Below are positions 1-9,489 of a stretch of DNA of 64,000 nt, piece after piece. The DNA comes from Prolixibacter sp. NT017. Its GTDB lineage: Bacteria > Bacteroidota > Bacteroidia > Bacteroidales > Prolixibacteraceae. Position 1 is the first letter of the stretch, and each line of letters opens with the position of its first letter. The DNA is taken from NCBI RefSeq assembly GCF_009617875.1, contig NZ_BLAV01000001.1, positions 2,666,001 to 2,730,000 of the forward strand, read 5' to 3'. Below the pieces are notes generated by a model, which saw nothing but the letters and a program-made list of their open reading frames with translations, was not told where the DNA came from and made no database searches. Position numbers and translations under genes: made by a program.

Positions 1-16
1 GAAAAAAAACCAATCC

Positions 17-580
17 TTAATTGTTCATCGTAGCTGATGATCCACTATTCATATGACAGTTCTTCATATCTCCCGTCGAATCCATCATCATTGGATGGTT
101 CATTCGGGTACTATCTTTCATGTTGTGCATGTGCATCGCTTGTTGATGGCCATCCATCTTTTTCAACGTCATCCCGCACTTGGGGCATTTCCCCGGCTTG
201 TCCGTTACAACATCATGATGCATCGGGCACCTGTAATGGGCGACAGACGATGAATCTTTCTGCATGGCGTGTTTCATCGGGCAGTTTTTCATGTCCATCG
301 AATCTCCCATCATCATGCTATGCTGCATGTGTGTACTATCGGACATCGAATGCGTATTCATCTCCTGGTGGGCAGCACCCTTTTTCTTCAAGGTCATCCC
401 GCACTTGGGACATTTTCCCGGGTGATCCATCACCACGTCAGGATGCATCGGACAGGTGTACTGAACAGCTGATTGTTTAGTGGCGGGCTGAGCCGGTGTG
501 GCATCTTGTGCAGAAGCACTAAAAGCGATCAATAGCATTCCCGAAAGGAATACCAGGGAGTACAGAAAACTCTTTTTCAT
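17..580 (-). CDS. Exported protein with two heavy-metal-binding (HMBD) motifs
   Basis: A 187-residue protein with an N-terminal signal peptide (about residues 1-25, ending SASA-QD). It carries two copies of the CPMHPxV...PGKCPKCGMTL heavy-metal-binding motif, at about residues 41-67 and 116-142. The linkers between and after them are Met/His-rich. HMBD modules occur on CusB and CopA proteins, so a periplasmic copper or silver buffering role is inferred. It is the last visible gene of a long minus-strand copper operon. It has no recognisable enzymatic domain. The domain call is secure; the function is inferred. Confidence 0.85.
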   Translation of the reverse strand: MKKSFLYSLVFLSGMLLIAFSASAQDATPAQPATKQSAVQYTCPMHPDVVMDHPGKCPKCGMTLKKKGAAHQEMNTHSMSDSTHMQHSMMMGDSMDMKNCPMKHAMQKDSSSVAHYRCPMHHDVVTDKPGKCPKCGMTLKKMDGHQQAMHMHNMKDSTRMNHPMMMDSTGDMKNCHMNSGSSATMNN

Positions 581-649
581 TCTTTTTTAATTTATTGAAA
601 CATAGATAATGGCGTCAAGCCTTTTGCATTGATTGATATAATTGATGTG

Positions 650-1105
650 TTAGCGATGTACATACTGCTCATAAGTTGAATCCGACTGAAAGAACATGGC
701 TCTCCTGGAATTGTGTGGATCGGGAAAAATCACGGCATCCGCCTTGTTAATCCTTTTACCGGTGACGGGGTCGGTCGTAAAACGAACCTGAGCCGTATTA
801 TACCGCAACAAGCTAATGCAGTGCTGACAGCAGCCCCAGTAGGTTTTTCCGTTTACCGTTACTGAACGAACGGAATGGAGCTTAATATCTCCGTTGACCA
901 TACAAACCCGGCTATGCTGTATTTCCTTCCCTTCCTGTGAATCAAAAGCCTTATTTACGCTGTTCTGCAGGTAAAAGAGGTAGCCAAAAAAGCCAATGAC
1001 GAAAGCGAAGATAAAACCCCCGATTCCCAGAAGCACATGCTTCTCTTTCCGGGTCCAATTCAAATTGGATTTGAATACCTCTTTGAGCATTTTTATCTTT
1101 TTCAT
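650..1105 (-). CDS. Membrane-anchored Cys-rich (TRASH/YHS-like) protein
   Basis: A 151-residue protein with one membrane segment at about residues 23-46 and a C-terminal extracytoplasmic domain. That domain has Cys68 (VCMVNGD) and the cluster GCCQHC at 91-96, a spacing reminiscent of TRASH/YHS metal-binding domains, followed by DPVTGKRI. It lies between an exported HMBD protein and a four-helix membrane protein in the copper operon, so metal sensing or chaperoning is plausible. The family assignment is tentative because only the Cys pattern and context support it. Confidence 0.65.
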   Translation of the reverse strand: MKKIKMLKEVFKSNLNWTRKEKHVLLGIGGFIFAFVIGFFGYLFYLQNSVNKAFDSQEGKEIQHSRVCMVNGDIKLHSVRSVTVNGKTYWGCCQHCISLLRYNTAQVRFTTDPVTGKRINKADAVIFPDPHNSRRAMFFQSDSTYEQYVHR

Positions 1106-1147
1106 CTTTTCAAAATTTTATATAAGATCGCGCCACTGGTGATCTAA

Positions 1148-1711
1148 TCATATTGATTTCTTCATGCAGGTGTTGAAGTCGAACCCATGAAACAAATAGT
1201 GAATCGTATCCGAATTCTCCGGCCTTAAGGTCGCTTCAGGTGCCTTTGCCTGGTGTATAATGGAATTCATTTCAACGGCTTTCAAACTTCCTTGATGCAG
1301 GGAGTAGGTGGCCTCCCGGTAATGATCTGAATCGGCTTCTTTGATGGAACTTCCAATCATTATGCTATAGATTATCAACAGTATGACAAATAGGGCAAAC
1401 TCAAATCTCTTCATCACCGCTCCTCTCAGTTCCAGCCAAATCCAGGAAAATAAAAAAATGACCAGGAGAATGAGTCCCAACATCTCATCGGTTTGAACAT
1501 TGGGACGAACAGTTTCGAAATCAATTATCGGAGGGGCTTGAAAAAGCCCCACGATAATTGAAAGTACAGCTCCTAAAGCTCCCACCCCAAAGCTCCAGCT
1601 CATATACAACCTGAAAGTGTCCCGGTTTTCGGCTCTCAATAGCCCGAAAACACCGAGCAACGATGCCATTATCAAAAAGGTAACAGTCAGATATAGAGCA
1701 AAAGCCAACAT
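1148..1711 (-). CDS. Four-TM hypothetical membrane protein
   Basis: A 187-residue protein with four predicted membrane helices (about 1-25, 37-60, 77-96 and 103-122) and a soluble C-terminal tail of about 60 residues. I do not recognise the family. It sits inside the copper operon between a DUF302 gene and a membrane-anchored Cys-rich gene, which suggests an accessory role in the metal response. It has no Cys or His cluster that would itself indicate metal binding. Confidence 0.6.
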   Translation of the reverse strand: MLAFALYLTVTFLIMASLLGVFGLLRAENRDTFRLYMSWSFGVGALGAVLSIIVGLFQAPPIIDFETVRPNVQTDEMLGLILLVIFLFSWIWLELRGAVMKRFEFALFVILLIIYSIMIGSSIKEADSDHYREATYSLHQGSLKAVEMNSIIHQAKAPEATLRPENSDTIHYLFHGFDFNTCMKKSI

Positions 1712-1769
1712 AGGGTGTAAAGCATTAAAGCCATAATCAGTCAGTAGTAACGAAAATTCAATGGTATCT

Positions 1770-2156
1770 CTACAATGATTCGATAACCCGTTCCAGTTTC
1801 TTTAGAATATTTTCTGAAACACAGATAAGGTCCTCATCATCTACCGCCTGCATCGATGCCACCGGATTGACGGCCGCCACTTCGATTCCTCCATCTTCAG
1901 TCTCCTGAACGACCACATTGCACGGTAGCATGGTTCCGATTTTATCCTCTATTTCCAATGCTTGGTATGCAAAGGGAGGATTGCAGGCTCCCAAAATTTT
2001 ATACTTCCGGAAATCAACATCCAGCTTTTCCTTTAGCTTTTGCTGAATATCAATTTCAGTTAATACACCAAAACCTTCCTGCTTCAACGCCTCAGTCACC
2101 CTGGTAACCACTTCGTCGAAGTCTCCTTTTGTTTTCTTATCGATGTAATATTTCAT
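1770..2156 (-). CDS. DUF302 domain protein
   Basis: A 128-residue cytosolic protein that matches the DUF302 fold pattern throughout. It begins MKYYIDKK and has the family features FGVLTEIDIQ, KILGACNPPFA, LPCNVVVQE and VNPVASM. DUF302 proteins are small and often neighbour copper/heavy-metal genes and multicopper oxidases in Bacteroidota, as here. Biochemical function is unknown. The ATG follows the upstream MCO gene by about 45 bp on the minus strand, consistent with one operon. Confidence 0.85.
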   Translation of the reverse strand: MKYYIDKKTKGDFDEVVTRVTEALKQEGFGVLTEIDIQQKLKEKLDVDFRKYKILGACNPPFAYQALEIEDKIGTMLPCNVVVQETEDGGIEVAAVNPVASMQAVDDEDLICVSENILKKLERVIESL

Positions 2157-2200
2157 CTGTTTGTATTTTAGGTTTCAACTGTCTGAATATTTAATTTTCA

Positions 2201-4420
2201 TTAGAATCGAAGCGTTAACCCGCCTCCGGCACCGTACCGGTTGTCATAACTGGCTACCAGTGAAAAATTCTTCGATAGCATATATTCTGCACCGGCATTC
2301 CATACCGTTTCGCCTTCCACATTTTTATTGGGCGGCAGTGTATTCACCGCGCCAAAGTCGAGTTGATACTCGTAGTAGCCAAATACCGATAGCCGGGGGA
2401 ACAACATCACATCCCGTCCGATGGAAATACGCGGACGTAATTCATTATCCACACGAAGGTCCAAATCGAACATGTAGGGTGTAAACCACCGGATTCCGGC
2501 GACAGCAGTCGTTTTGATATTATCCAGGCTGTTCCGATCGGTATTCTCCATATTCACTCCGGCGAAAACCCGGAAATAATCATACAAATACCGTTCATAG
2601 GTGAACTCTGCCTCCATGTTCTTATTCCAGCCATACTCAGCATCGAAATTGAACTGATTACGGATGTTCGATGAAACAAGGCTTAAACTGGTCACATTCG
2701 ACGCCATCTCGGCAGTTCCCCACGTATAGTACCGGTTGGTTTCGTGTATGAGTTTCTTCACCGGATAACCTTTCAGGCGAGGGTCCCTTGGAGTACCGTA
2801 ACTGAATATCCGTGCCATTCCACTCGTCAGGTGATAGAGAATGTGACAATGGAAGAACCAGTCTCCGCTCTCCTGATTGTAAAATTCAATCGTAATCTTT
2901 TTCATCGGAGGCACATTAACCGTGTGTTTTAAAGGCGAATAGTCGCCATTCTTATTTAGTACCCTGAAAAAGTGTCCGTGCAGGTGCATCGGGTGGCTCA
3001 TCATCGTCAGGTTATTCAGCGTGATACGCGTGACTTCACCTTTTTTGATCTTAATCTTGTCCGTTTCCGACAACGGGATACCGTTCATGCTCCAGATATA
3101 GCGGTGCATGTTACCGGTAAGGTTGAGCAGGATATTCCTGACCGGAACATCCTTCGGGAAGGTAGTTTTTACAGGCGATTTCAGATAGTCGTAATTGTAT
3201 TTGGCAAACATATCCATCCCTTTCATACTACCTTTCATGTCATGGCTCATGTTCCCCTTCATTTTATCGGCCGACTTATCCATCTGCGTGCCCCAGTTCT
3301 TTTCCATCTTGTGGGGTTCATCTTTCTTGGGCCGGTATTTGATAGCGGGAGCTCCCATGCGCATATCCATTTTGGCCATCTTTTTCATCATCCCGATTTT
3401 GTCGGGTTTGGGAACATCCGGGGCGGCAAGCACAGGTCCTTTCCCCAGGAAGGCTGACGTCGAACCGGAACCATCGTCAGTCGTGGCCCTGAATTCAATT
3501 TGCCCGTTCTTCGGAATGGTAACAATGAAGTCATAAGTTTCCGCTATCGCGATAAATGTCTTATTACGCTTCACAGGCACTACGTTTTTACCATCAGCCG
3601 ATACAAGCGTAGGTGTTTTTCCTCCAAAGGTCATCCAGTAAGAAGTCGAAGAGGAACCATTAATGATTCGCAATCGAACCCGGTCTCCCGGCTTGAAATT
3701 GGGATACTCCTGTTTTTGCGAGCCGTTCACCAAAAAAGCAGGATAATATACATCGGCTATATCAGCGCCATCCATTCGCTGCTTCCAGAATTTAAGCTGT
3801 GCTCCCAAAGCGTGGCGGGCAATTACCTTGTTCAGCGGCGTAGCGGTACCTTTCTTTATCTGGTACCATTCGCTCCCTCGCTTAAGCGTACGAAGAACGT
3901 TGATGGGCTTTTCGTTGGTCCAGTCCGAAAGTACCAGGACTAACTCCTTGTCATACTTTAACTTCTTCTTCCGGGGTTCAATCACAATGGAACCATATAC
4001 ACCGCTTTGTTCTTGTAACATGGTGTGTGAGTGATACCAGTAGGTTCCGGATTGTTTCAACGGGAACTCGTACTTACGCGTTTCGCCGGGTTTAATCGGT
4101 GGAGTCGTCAGGTACGGTACGCCATCATAGAAATTAGGTAATAAAAGCCCATGCCAGTGAACCGATGTCTCTACATCCATTTCGTTCTTGACATAGATGA
4201 CAGCATAGTCGCCTTCCTTAAATTTCAATGTCGGTCCGGGAATCGTGCCGTTGACGGTCATCCCCATGACCTTTTTTCCTGCTTTATCAACTTGTTCCTT
4301 CCGTATCGTCAGATGATAGGTGGTGGTGTCAGTTTGAGCATATGCAGGTATCTTCACCAGGAATAATAAACCAAACAGTAATAGGGTATAAATATTTGTT
4401 TTCTTTTTAATAAAATCCAT
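2201..4420 (-). CDS. copA/copB-like: Multicopper oxidase (CopA type) fused to a CopB-like C-terminal domain
   Basis: A 739-residue periplasmic protein with a signal peptide at about 1-29. Three cupredoxin domains carry the copper ligands: HWHG at 88-91, HSH at 130-132, HPMHLHGHFF at 476-485 and the HCH centre at 524-526. A Met-rich insert of about 60 residues (344-404, repeated MKxM/MDM) precedes the last cupredoxin domain, as in PcoA/CopA copper oxidases. After the oxidase ends near 555, a further ~170 residues look like outer-membrane CopB/PcoB strands (alternating aromatic/polar, ending in GGGLTLRF with a terminal Phe). It probably oxidises or sequesters periplasmic Cu(I). The neighbours are DUF302 and a copper ATPase. 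Confidence 0.88.
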   Translation of the reverse strand: MDFIKKKTNIYTLLLFGLLFLVKIPAYAQTDTTTYHLTIRKEQVDKAGKKVMGMTVNGTIPGPTLKFKEGDYAVIYVKNEMDVETSVHWHGLLLPNFYDGVPYLTTPPIKPGETRKYEFPLKQSGTYWYHSHTMLQEQSGVYGSIVIEPRKKKLKYDKELVLVLSDWTNEKPINVLRTLKRGSEWYQIKKGTATPLNKVIARHALGAQLKFWKQRMDGADIADVYYPAFLVNGSQKQEYPNFKPGDRVRLRIINGSSSTSYWMTFGGKTPTLVSADGKNVVPVKRNKTFIAIAETYDFIVTIPKNGQIEFRATTDDGSGSTSAFLGKGPVLAAPDVPKPDKIGMMKKMAKMDMRMGAPAIKYRPKKDEPHKMEKNWGTQMDKSADKMKGNMSHDMKGSMKGMDMFAKYNYDYLKSPVKTTFPKDVPVRNILLNLTGNMHRYIWSMNGIPLSETDKIKIKKGEVTRITLNNLTMMSHPMHLHGHFFRVLNKNGDYSPLKHTVNVPPMKKITIEFYNQESGDWFFHCHILYHLTSGMARIFSYGTPRDPRLKGYPVKKLIHETNRYYTWGTAEMASNVTSLSLVSSNIRNQFNFDAEYGWNKNMEAEFTYERYLYDYFRVFAGVNMENTDRNSLDNIKTTAVAGIRWFTPYMFDLDLRVDNELRPRISIGRDVMLFPRLSVFGYYEYQLDFGAVNTLPPNKNVEGETVWNAGAEYMLSKNFSLVASYDNRYGAGGGLTLRF

Positions 4421-4490
4421 AATAAATTGTTTCTGTGTTCTTTACCTGTAGTTACTCTCTTTTCTTTTTTATTTCATCCATTAATAATTA

Positions 4491-7079
4491 CTACATCCTT
4501 CTTAATCTAAGTGCATTGGAAATCACGGAAACAGAGCTAAAACTCATGGCTGTCGCCGCCAGCATAGGGCTAAGCAACAATCCGAAAAATGGAAACAGGA
4601 TACCGGCCGCAATAGGTACGCCCAGTGCATTATATACGAAGGCAAAAAACAGGTTTTGTTTAATGTTACGCATGACCTTGTTGCTCAAATCCCGGGCCCG
4701 GGCGATACCATTCAGATCGCCTTTGACAAGCGTGATTTCAGCACTCTGCATAGCGATATCGGTACCCGTTCCCATCGCAATTCCGATGTTGGCTTGTGCC
4801 AGGGCGGGAGCATCATTAATACCGTCTCCGGCCATGGCAACAATATGACCTTCCGCTTGCAGTGATTTAACTTTCTTGTATTTGTCGTCAGGAAGACAGT
4901 CTGCCATAAAACCATCGAGTTGCAACTCTTTGGCAACGGACTGGGCAGTAAACTCATTGTCCCCGGTCAGCATATGAACTTTCACCCCCATGTCCTGAAG
5001 GGCCCGGATAGCTTTGGCTGAAGACGCTTTAATGTTATCTGCAACGCTAACAATGCCTTCCACCTGCTGACCTCGTACCAGGTACATCACGGTCTGGCCG
5101 GTAGACTGCCATTCTTTTACCAATTCTTTGTTCTCACCGTTCAGTCCCGCACCAAAGTCTTCCATCAACCGGTGATTACCCAGTCCAATTTTGTGTTGCT
5201 GATAAAACGCTTGAACACCCTTACCGGTCACCGATTCAAAATCCGATACCTCCAGCAGGGAAATATCTTTTCCCTTTGTTCCTTTGACGATAGCATCAGC
5301 TACCGGGTGCTCACTGTTAGCATCGATTGAAGCGGCCAGCTGCAGTACCTCCACATCGGTCATCTCTCCAAACGATTTGAAGTTCCGAAGGCTTGGCTTC
5401 CCCTCGGTTATCGTACCGGTCTTATCAATGATAAGGGTATCTACCTTGTTCATCTCTTCAATGGCCCGGGCATCTTTTACCAAAACTCCTGCCTGTGCTC
5501 CTCTGCCGGTTCCAACCATGATAGACATGGGAGTGGCAAGGCCCAATGCACACGGACAGGCGATAATTAGTACCGATACGGCGTTCACAAATGCGTAAAC
5601 ATAAGCAGGTGCCGGCCCCCAGATAGCCCATACAGCAAAAGTGATGATGGAAACGCCAACAACGATTTGGACAAAATACTTCGCCACTACGTCAGCAAGT
5701 TTTTGTATCGGTGCCCGCGAACGACTGGCCTCATTGACCATTTCGATAATCTGGGCGAGCAGCGTATCCGACCCGATCTTCTCGGCCTTCATGTCGAAAG
5801 CCGTTTTCCCATTGATGGTACCACCGGTCACCTGATCATCCGGAGCTTTCTCTGCAGGAATAGGTTCGCCGGTAATCATACTTTCATCGATAACAGCATT
5901 TCCCTTAACAATTACACCGTCTACCGGAATCTTTTCGCCCGGCCTGACTCTCAGTATGTCACCTACCTGAACTTCTTCCAATGGAATCTCCTGCTCTTCA
6001 TCTCCCTCTACTCTGCGGGCAACCGGTGGAACCAGGTTCAATAAGGATTTGATGGCCGAATTCGTTTTACTGTGCGCCCGCAATTCCAGAACTTGCCCCA
6101 GTAAAACCAGTGTCAGTATCACCGCTGCAGCCTCAAAGTATACATGTACATTACCCGCTGCATCTTTGAACTGTGGTGGAAAAACTTCGGGAACAAGCAA
6201 ACCAAAAATGCTGAAAAGGTAAGCCACGCCGACGCCTATCGAAATCAGGGTCCACATATTGGGCGAACGTCTCCTGACGGAACTCCAGCCTCTCTTAAAA
6301 AAGCTCCATCCGGAATAAAATACCACCGGCGAGGCCAACACAAATTCAATCCATTCCCAGGTTTTCTTCGACGCGACATCCTGTAAATGCAGAAAACTGA
6401 AAAAATCGGACATCGCAATTATAAAAACCGGAATACTTAAGGCCAGGGCAACCCAAAACTTCCTGGCCATTTTTTGATAGGCTTTCTCTTCCTCACTTGT
6501 CTCTTCTCCCTTTTCCGGTACCAAATCCATACCGCACTTCGGACAACTCCCGGGCCCATTCTGTTTTACTTCCGGGTGCATCGGACAGGTGTAGGTAACG
6601 CCCGAAGGCGTGATGCTCTCCGCTTTCCGGAGGTGCATTCCACAAATCGGGCAATCACCCGGTTCATCATACGTCTTATCTCCCTCACAACGCATGGGGC
6701 AATAGTATTTGCCCTTGAGATTTCCACGATGTCCTTCTTCTGAATGATGATGTTGGTGTGCCGGGTGATGCCCGTTTGATTTCCCCTCTTTCTCTGCATC
6801 TACTCTGACAAGATGCATCCCGCATACCGGGCAATCGCCCGGTTCATCATAAGCCTTATCTCCTTCACAGTGCATCGGGCAATAATATTGGCCGCGGTGT
6901 TCTGTATCCGGATGATGGTGCTGATGTGTCGGCTGATGCGTTTCTTTTCCTCCTCCCTCTTTTGCCTCCACTGATACCAGATGCATTCCACATACCGGGC
7001 AGTCTCCCGGCGCATCATAAGTCTTATCCCCCTCACAGTGCATGGGACAATAATATCTGTCGAATGTTTTTTTATCCAT
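4491..7079 (-). CDS. copA: Copper-exporting P1B-type ATPase with four N-terminal HMBD modules
   Basis: An 862-residue P-type ATPase. Four HMBD copies, each with CPM(H/R)...PG(D/S)CPxCGM, lie at about 8-33, 65-90, 125-150 and 163-188, joined by His-rich linkers. They replace the usual CxxC HMA domains. The catalytic core has TGEP at 403-406, the CPC metal site at 508-510, the DKTGT phosphorylation motif at 552-556, the HP motif at 591-592 and GDGINDAP at 751-758. It should pump Cu(I)/Ag(I) out of the cytosol. It lies upstream of the fused oxidase in the same operon. Cu versus Ag or another metal cannot be settled from sequence. Confidence 0.93.
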   Translation of the reverse strand: MDKKTFDRYYCPMHCEGDKTYDAPGDCPVCGMHLVSVEAKEGGGKETHQPTHQHHHPDTEHRGQYYCPMHCEGDKAYDEPGDCPVCGMHLVRVDAEKEGKSNGHHPAHQHHHSEEGHRGNLKGKYYCPMRCEGDKTYDEPGDCPICGMHLRKAESITPSGVTYTCPMHPEVKQNGPGSCPKCGMDLVPEKGEETSEEEKAYQKMARKFWVALALSIPVFIIAMSDFFSFLHLQDVASKKTWEWIEFVLASPVVFYSGWSFFKRGWSSVRRRSPNMWTLISIGVGVAYLFSIFGLLVPEVFPPQFKDAAGNVHVYFEAAAVILTLVLLGQVLELRAHSKTNSAIKSLLNLVPPVARRVEGDEEQEIPLEEVQVGDILRVRPGEKIPVDGVIVKGNAVIDESMITGEPIPAEKAPDDQVTGGTINGKTAFDMKAEKIGSDTLLAQIIEMVNEASRSRAPIQKLADVVAKYFVQIVVGVSIITFAVWAIWGPAPAYVYAFVNAVSVLIIACPCALGLATPMSIMVGTGRGAQAGVLVKDARAIEEMNKVDTLIIDKTGTITEGKPSLRNFKSFGEMTDVEVLQLAASIDANSEHPVADAIVKGTKGKDISLLEVSDFESVTGKGVQAFYQQHKIGLGNHRLMEDFGAGLNGENKELVKEWQSTGQTVMYLVRGQQVEGIVSVADNIKASSAKAIRALQDMGVKVHMLTGDNEFTAQSVAKELQLDGFMADCLPDDKYKKVKSLQAEGHIVAMAGDGINDAPALAQANIGIAMGTGTDIAMQSAEITLVKGDLNGIARARDLSNKVMRNIKQNLFFAFVYNALGVPIAAGILFPFFGLLLSPMLAATAMSFSSVSVISNALRLRRM

Positions 7080-7125
7080 CGTTCTGAAATTTTAGCGTGA
7101 GACAATCAAGAGGAAAAGTGACGAA

Positions 7126-7317
7126 CTACGCGATCATTTTTCGCTTTTCCTGGTATTCTTCCAGGCTTATTTCTCCGCGCGCAAAACGCTCATTTAGTAT
7201 ATCCAGTGCCCCTGGCACCTTTCTGCTATCCGACTTGCTGTCGATAACATTTCCTTTCGTCAGCCAAAAAATGCCGACCACAAAAAGGATTCCGATAATC
7301 CATCCAATTCCCATCAT
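7126..7317 (-). CDS. SHOCT-domain small membrane protein
   Basis: A 63-residue protein with one N-terminal membrane helix (MMGIGWIIGILFVVGIFWL) and a C-terminal SHOCT motif (LDILNERFARGEISLEEYQE). The start is backed by an unusually strong Shine-Dalgarno sequence for this phylum: AAGGAGGT on the minus strand at 7323-7330, 5 bp before the ATG. SHOCT proteins of this size are common beside copper ATPases. The role is unknown. Confidence 0.8.
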   Translation of the reverse strand: MMGIGWIIGILFVVGIFWLTKGNVIDSKSDSRKVPGALDILNERFARGEISLEEYQEKRKMIA

Positions 7318-7322
7318 AACAG

Positions 7323-7330
7323 ACCTCCTT
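7323..7330 (-). promoter_or_regulatory. Strong Shine-Dalgarno for the SHOCT gene
   Basis: AAGGAGGT read on the minus strand, ending 5 bp before the ATG at 7317. Most genes in this window lack such a clear site, so it supports this start. Confidence 0.6.
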
Positions 7331-7427
7331 TTCCTTATTCTTAGTTACTTAGTTACCAGTGTATTTTGAATGTTCTTCAGTGATGATTTAGAAATATATT
7401 CATAATCAAAAGTGCTCAACCTGCATT

Positions 7428-7715
7428 TCAACAACATCCGTGATGATGGTGTGAGTGATGCCTGCTTTTGTTCTTCGGGACCAGGCGCATGTTACATACC
7501 GGACAGTTTCCCGGGGAATTGTACACCTTATCTCCTTCACACTTCATAGGGCACTGATAGGATGTTACCTCAAACGTTGGAAATCCTTCATCACTTTGGT
7601 GATGGTGCCGTCCACTTCCGGAAGGCCTTTGCCCCATCCGGTTTCCAGCGCTGAATCGGGGTAACAGTTTATTGAATCGTACCATAACGAATAGCTGTTT
7701 AAGTTCATAGAACAA
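7428..7715 (-). CDS. Small HMBD protein with His-rich tail
   Basis: An open frame of up to 95 residues. Its C-terminal half is one HMBD module (YQCPMKCEGDK...GNCPVCNMRL) followed by a tail rich in His and ending HHHHGCC. This is the same module as in the copper ATPase, here as a free-standing small protein. The N-terminal ~45 residues are not typical of the family. Translation may begin at the internal ATG near 7685, or the 5' part may be degraded: an overlapping frame reads VDGTITKVMKDFQ just before the module, hinting at a frameshift. The metal-binding part is well supported; the start is not. Confidence 0.6.
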   Translation of the reverse strand: MFYELKQLFVMVRFNKLLPRFSAGNRMGQRPSGSGRHHHQSDEGFPTFEVTSYQCPMKCEGDKVYNSPGNCPVCNMRLVPKNKSRHHSHHHHGCC

Positions 7716-7820
7716 AGATACATGCCCTTAAAGGGCTGGCTGTTACACAATTCATCATTTGTTTTACATCATTTTTGGATACAATCACGAATTGACTCCA
7801 ACCATTTTTTTCAACACTGA

Positions 7821-8162
7821 TTATATCGCTAGTATCCCTTCTTCATCAGTACGCACCTTATAAGCACTGTCCACTGGCGACACAACGATCACTCCATCTC
7901 CGTTGTAGCCCGTTCGCGCGTTTTTACGAATGAGCTGAATGACCGGAATTACATGTTCATCGGCAGCCAAAATCTCAAGTTTGATCACCCGGTAGGCCTC
8001 GGCGAACGGGTATTTATAACTGATATGTTCTTTCTCATGATCGGAGTAGCGGCCGGTCCCTTCACATTCCACGAAGGTCATACTGTAAAATCCCTCGTGC
8101 TTAAGGGCATCGTAAACCTCTTCCATCTTCCGGTAGCGGACATAAGCTTTTATCAGTTTCAT
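7821..8162 (-). CDS. PII-like signalling protein (copper-operon type)
   Basis: A 113-residue protein with the GlnB/PII-like ferredoxin-fold pattern: N-terminal MKLIKAYVRYRKMEEVYDAL, the variable T-loop region, then RTGYNGDGVIVVSPVD matching the GxxGDGxI(F/V)V B-loop signature. It lacks the conserved T-loop Tyr context of canonical nitrogen PII. PII-like proteins linked to metal efflux genes are known as an accessory class. A second one lies beside cusA at 16.0 kb. Ligand and partner are unknown; sensing an adenine nucleotide or metal is inferred. Confidence 0.75.
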   Translation of the reverse strand: MKLIKAYVRYRKMEEVYDALKHEGFYSMTFVECEGTGRYSDHEKEHISYKYPFAEAYRVIKLEILAADEHVIPVIQLIRKNARTGYNGDGVIVVSPVDSAYKVRTDEEGILAI

Positions 8163-8173
8163 GGTACTTTTAT

Positions 8174-8401
8174 TTACAGTTGCTTACTTGATTTTCCGGA
8201 TAATTCCTTTTCCGGGCAATCGGTTAAATCCCTAAGCTGACACTGGGAACAGGAACCATCTTCAGTAGCCCCTTCATCATCCTGGAAGGCACAGGAGTGA
8301 ACCGTGAATTCCGCGTCCCGGCTGAACATCAGCTTCACTCCCAGTGCCAGTAAAACAATGGCAACCAAAAAGATGGTGATAACCAAAGTCTTGACAAACA
8401 T
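8174..8401 (-). CDS. Small membrane protein with Cys cluster
   Basis: A 75-residue protein with one N-terminal membrane helix (about 4-24) and a short soluble tail holding a single Cys, a CSQC pair and a further Cys. It lies 12 bp upstream of the PII-like gene on the same strand, so the two are probably co-transcribed. The Cys spacing suggests metal binding. I do not recognise a named family. Confidence 0.55.
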   Translation of the reverse strand: MFVKTLVITIFLVAIVLLALGVKLMFSRDAEFTVHSCAFQDDEGATEDGSCSQCQLRDLTDCPEKELSGKSSKQL

Positions 8402-8411
8402 AGTTCACGCT

Positions 8412-8951
8412 TTAGCGTCTGACTCCCTGAAAATCCATCTCATAGGTCGTTTGACCATCCATCAGTTGAAAATGATAACCGAACGTATGCGACATCATAT
8501 CGAATCCGCCGACCAGTTCCTGGTCTGCTGTACTGTCGCTGGCCATGTGTTGTTCCCAGTCGGTCATTCCATCCATGGAGCCGCCCATCATCATGCCTCC
8601 CGACATATCTCCCATGTCAGGCATATACCCGAACATGTTTTCAAATTCATCGCTGGTAAGTCCGGCCATCACACTATCGTTATGGTCGTAATAGTTAAGC
8701 ATGAACGTTGTATCCATTTCGTCATTAAAACAATGAACATCAATTTGCGAATCACTGATTTTTGTGATAACAGCCGTGGCTTGGGCAACATCCGAAATGG
8801 TGCCGGTTGCACTTTTCAGGCCTGATTTGGTTATCGTACCCGAATAGGTACCGGCGATTTCATTTTTCGAAGCATTATCTGTTTTCTCACAGCCGGTTGC
8901 TATGAAAATACTCAGTACAACCAACATATATAGAATTCTGTTTCTTCTCAT
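8412..8951 (-). CDS. Hypothetical lipoprotein
   Basis: A 179-residue protein with a lipoprotein signal (FIATGC lipobox near residue 21). The mature part starts KNEIAGTYSGTI, a lipocalin-like strand often seen in small Bacteroidota lipoproteins, and has a Met/Gly-rich stretch (GDMSGGMMMGGSM) near residues 117-130 that could bind Cu(I). It belongs to the copper operon, directly after the HMA-like gene. Function unknown. Confidence 0.65.
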   Translation of the reverse strand: MRRNRILYMLVVLSIFIATGCEKTDNASKNEIAGTYSGTITKSGLKSATGTISDVAQATAVITKISDSQIDVHCFNDEMDTTFMLNYYDHNDSVMAGLTSDEFENMFGYMPDMGDMSGGMMMGGSMDGMTDWEQHMASDSTADQELVGGFDMMSHTFGYHFQLMDGQTTYEMDFQGVRR

Positions 8952-8963
8952 TTCTCTGATTTT

Positions 8964-9278
8964 TTAGTGGTTCATGTCACAGCAATCCAATCGTTTATTC
9001 CCCAGGTTAGCTTTGTTACTTTTAGCTAATCGGTTAATCCAACCTGAGAAAATCCCTTTCTTTTGATGGGAGAATGAAAAACCCTGTTCGCTTAGGTTCT
9101 CTTTGATAGTTTCTTCACTGATTTCATAGGGATTGTATTCTATTTCAACCAGTTTTTTGCTGAAGTTCACCCAGACAATACCTGCGAGAGCTACCAGTAA
9201 TGACTTCAGTTTCTTTGCTACATCGGCTTCTACAACGATTTCAGATTGATAGGAAACCATATTTAAATATTCTTCCAT
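8964..9278 (-). CDS. HMA-like protein without the CxxC motif
   Basis: A 104-residue protein. Residues 8-72 have the heavy-metal-associated (HMA) fold pattern (SEIVVEADVAKKLKSLLVAL...VWVNFSKKLVEIEYNP...ETIKENLSEQGF). The metal-binding loop, normally GMxCxxC, has no cysteines. The C-terminus ends LDCCDMNH, which could supply thiols instead. It is the first gene of the minus-strand copper operon. It may be a degenerate copper chaperone. Confidence 0.65.
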   Translation of the reverse strand: MEEYLNMVSYQSEIVVEADVAKKLKSLLVALAGIVWVNFSKKLVEIEYNPYEISEETIKENLSEQGFSFSHQKKGIFSGWINRLAKSNKANLGNKRLDCCDMNH

Positions 9279-9489
9279 AGCTAATTATCTTAAATGGTTA
9301 AACCCTGATAAGAGAGATAATCGCTTGTAACGTCAGACATCAGTGGAGGAGATCATGCTTTCAGCAAAATCACTTCTTTACGCATGACTCATGTGCCGGA
9401 GGTCATCGTTTAACACAATCTGCATACTCATTCCAATACGGAACCAGTCGTGAAAATCCGATAACGACGCTACAGTGAGAAAGAATAAA

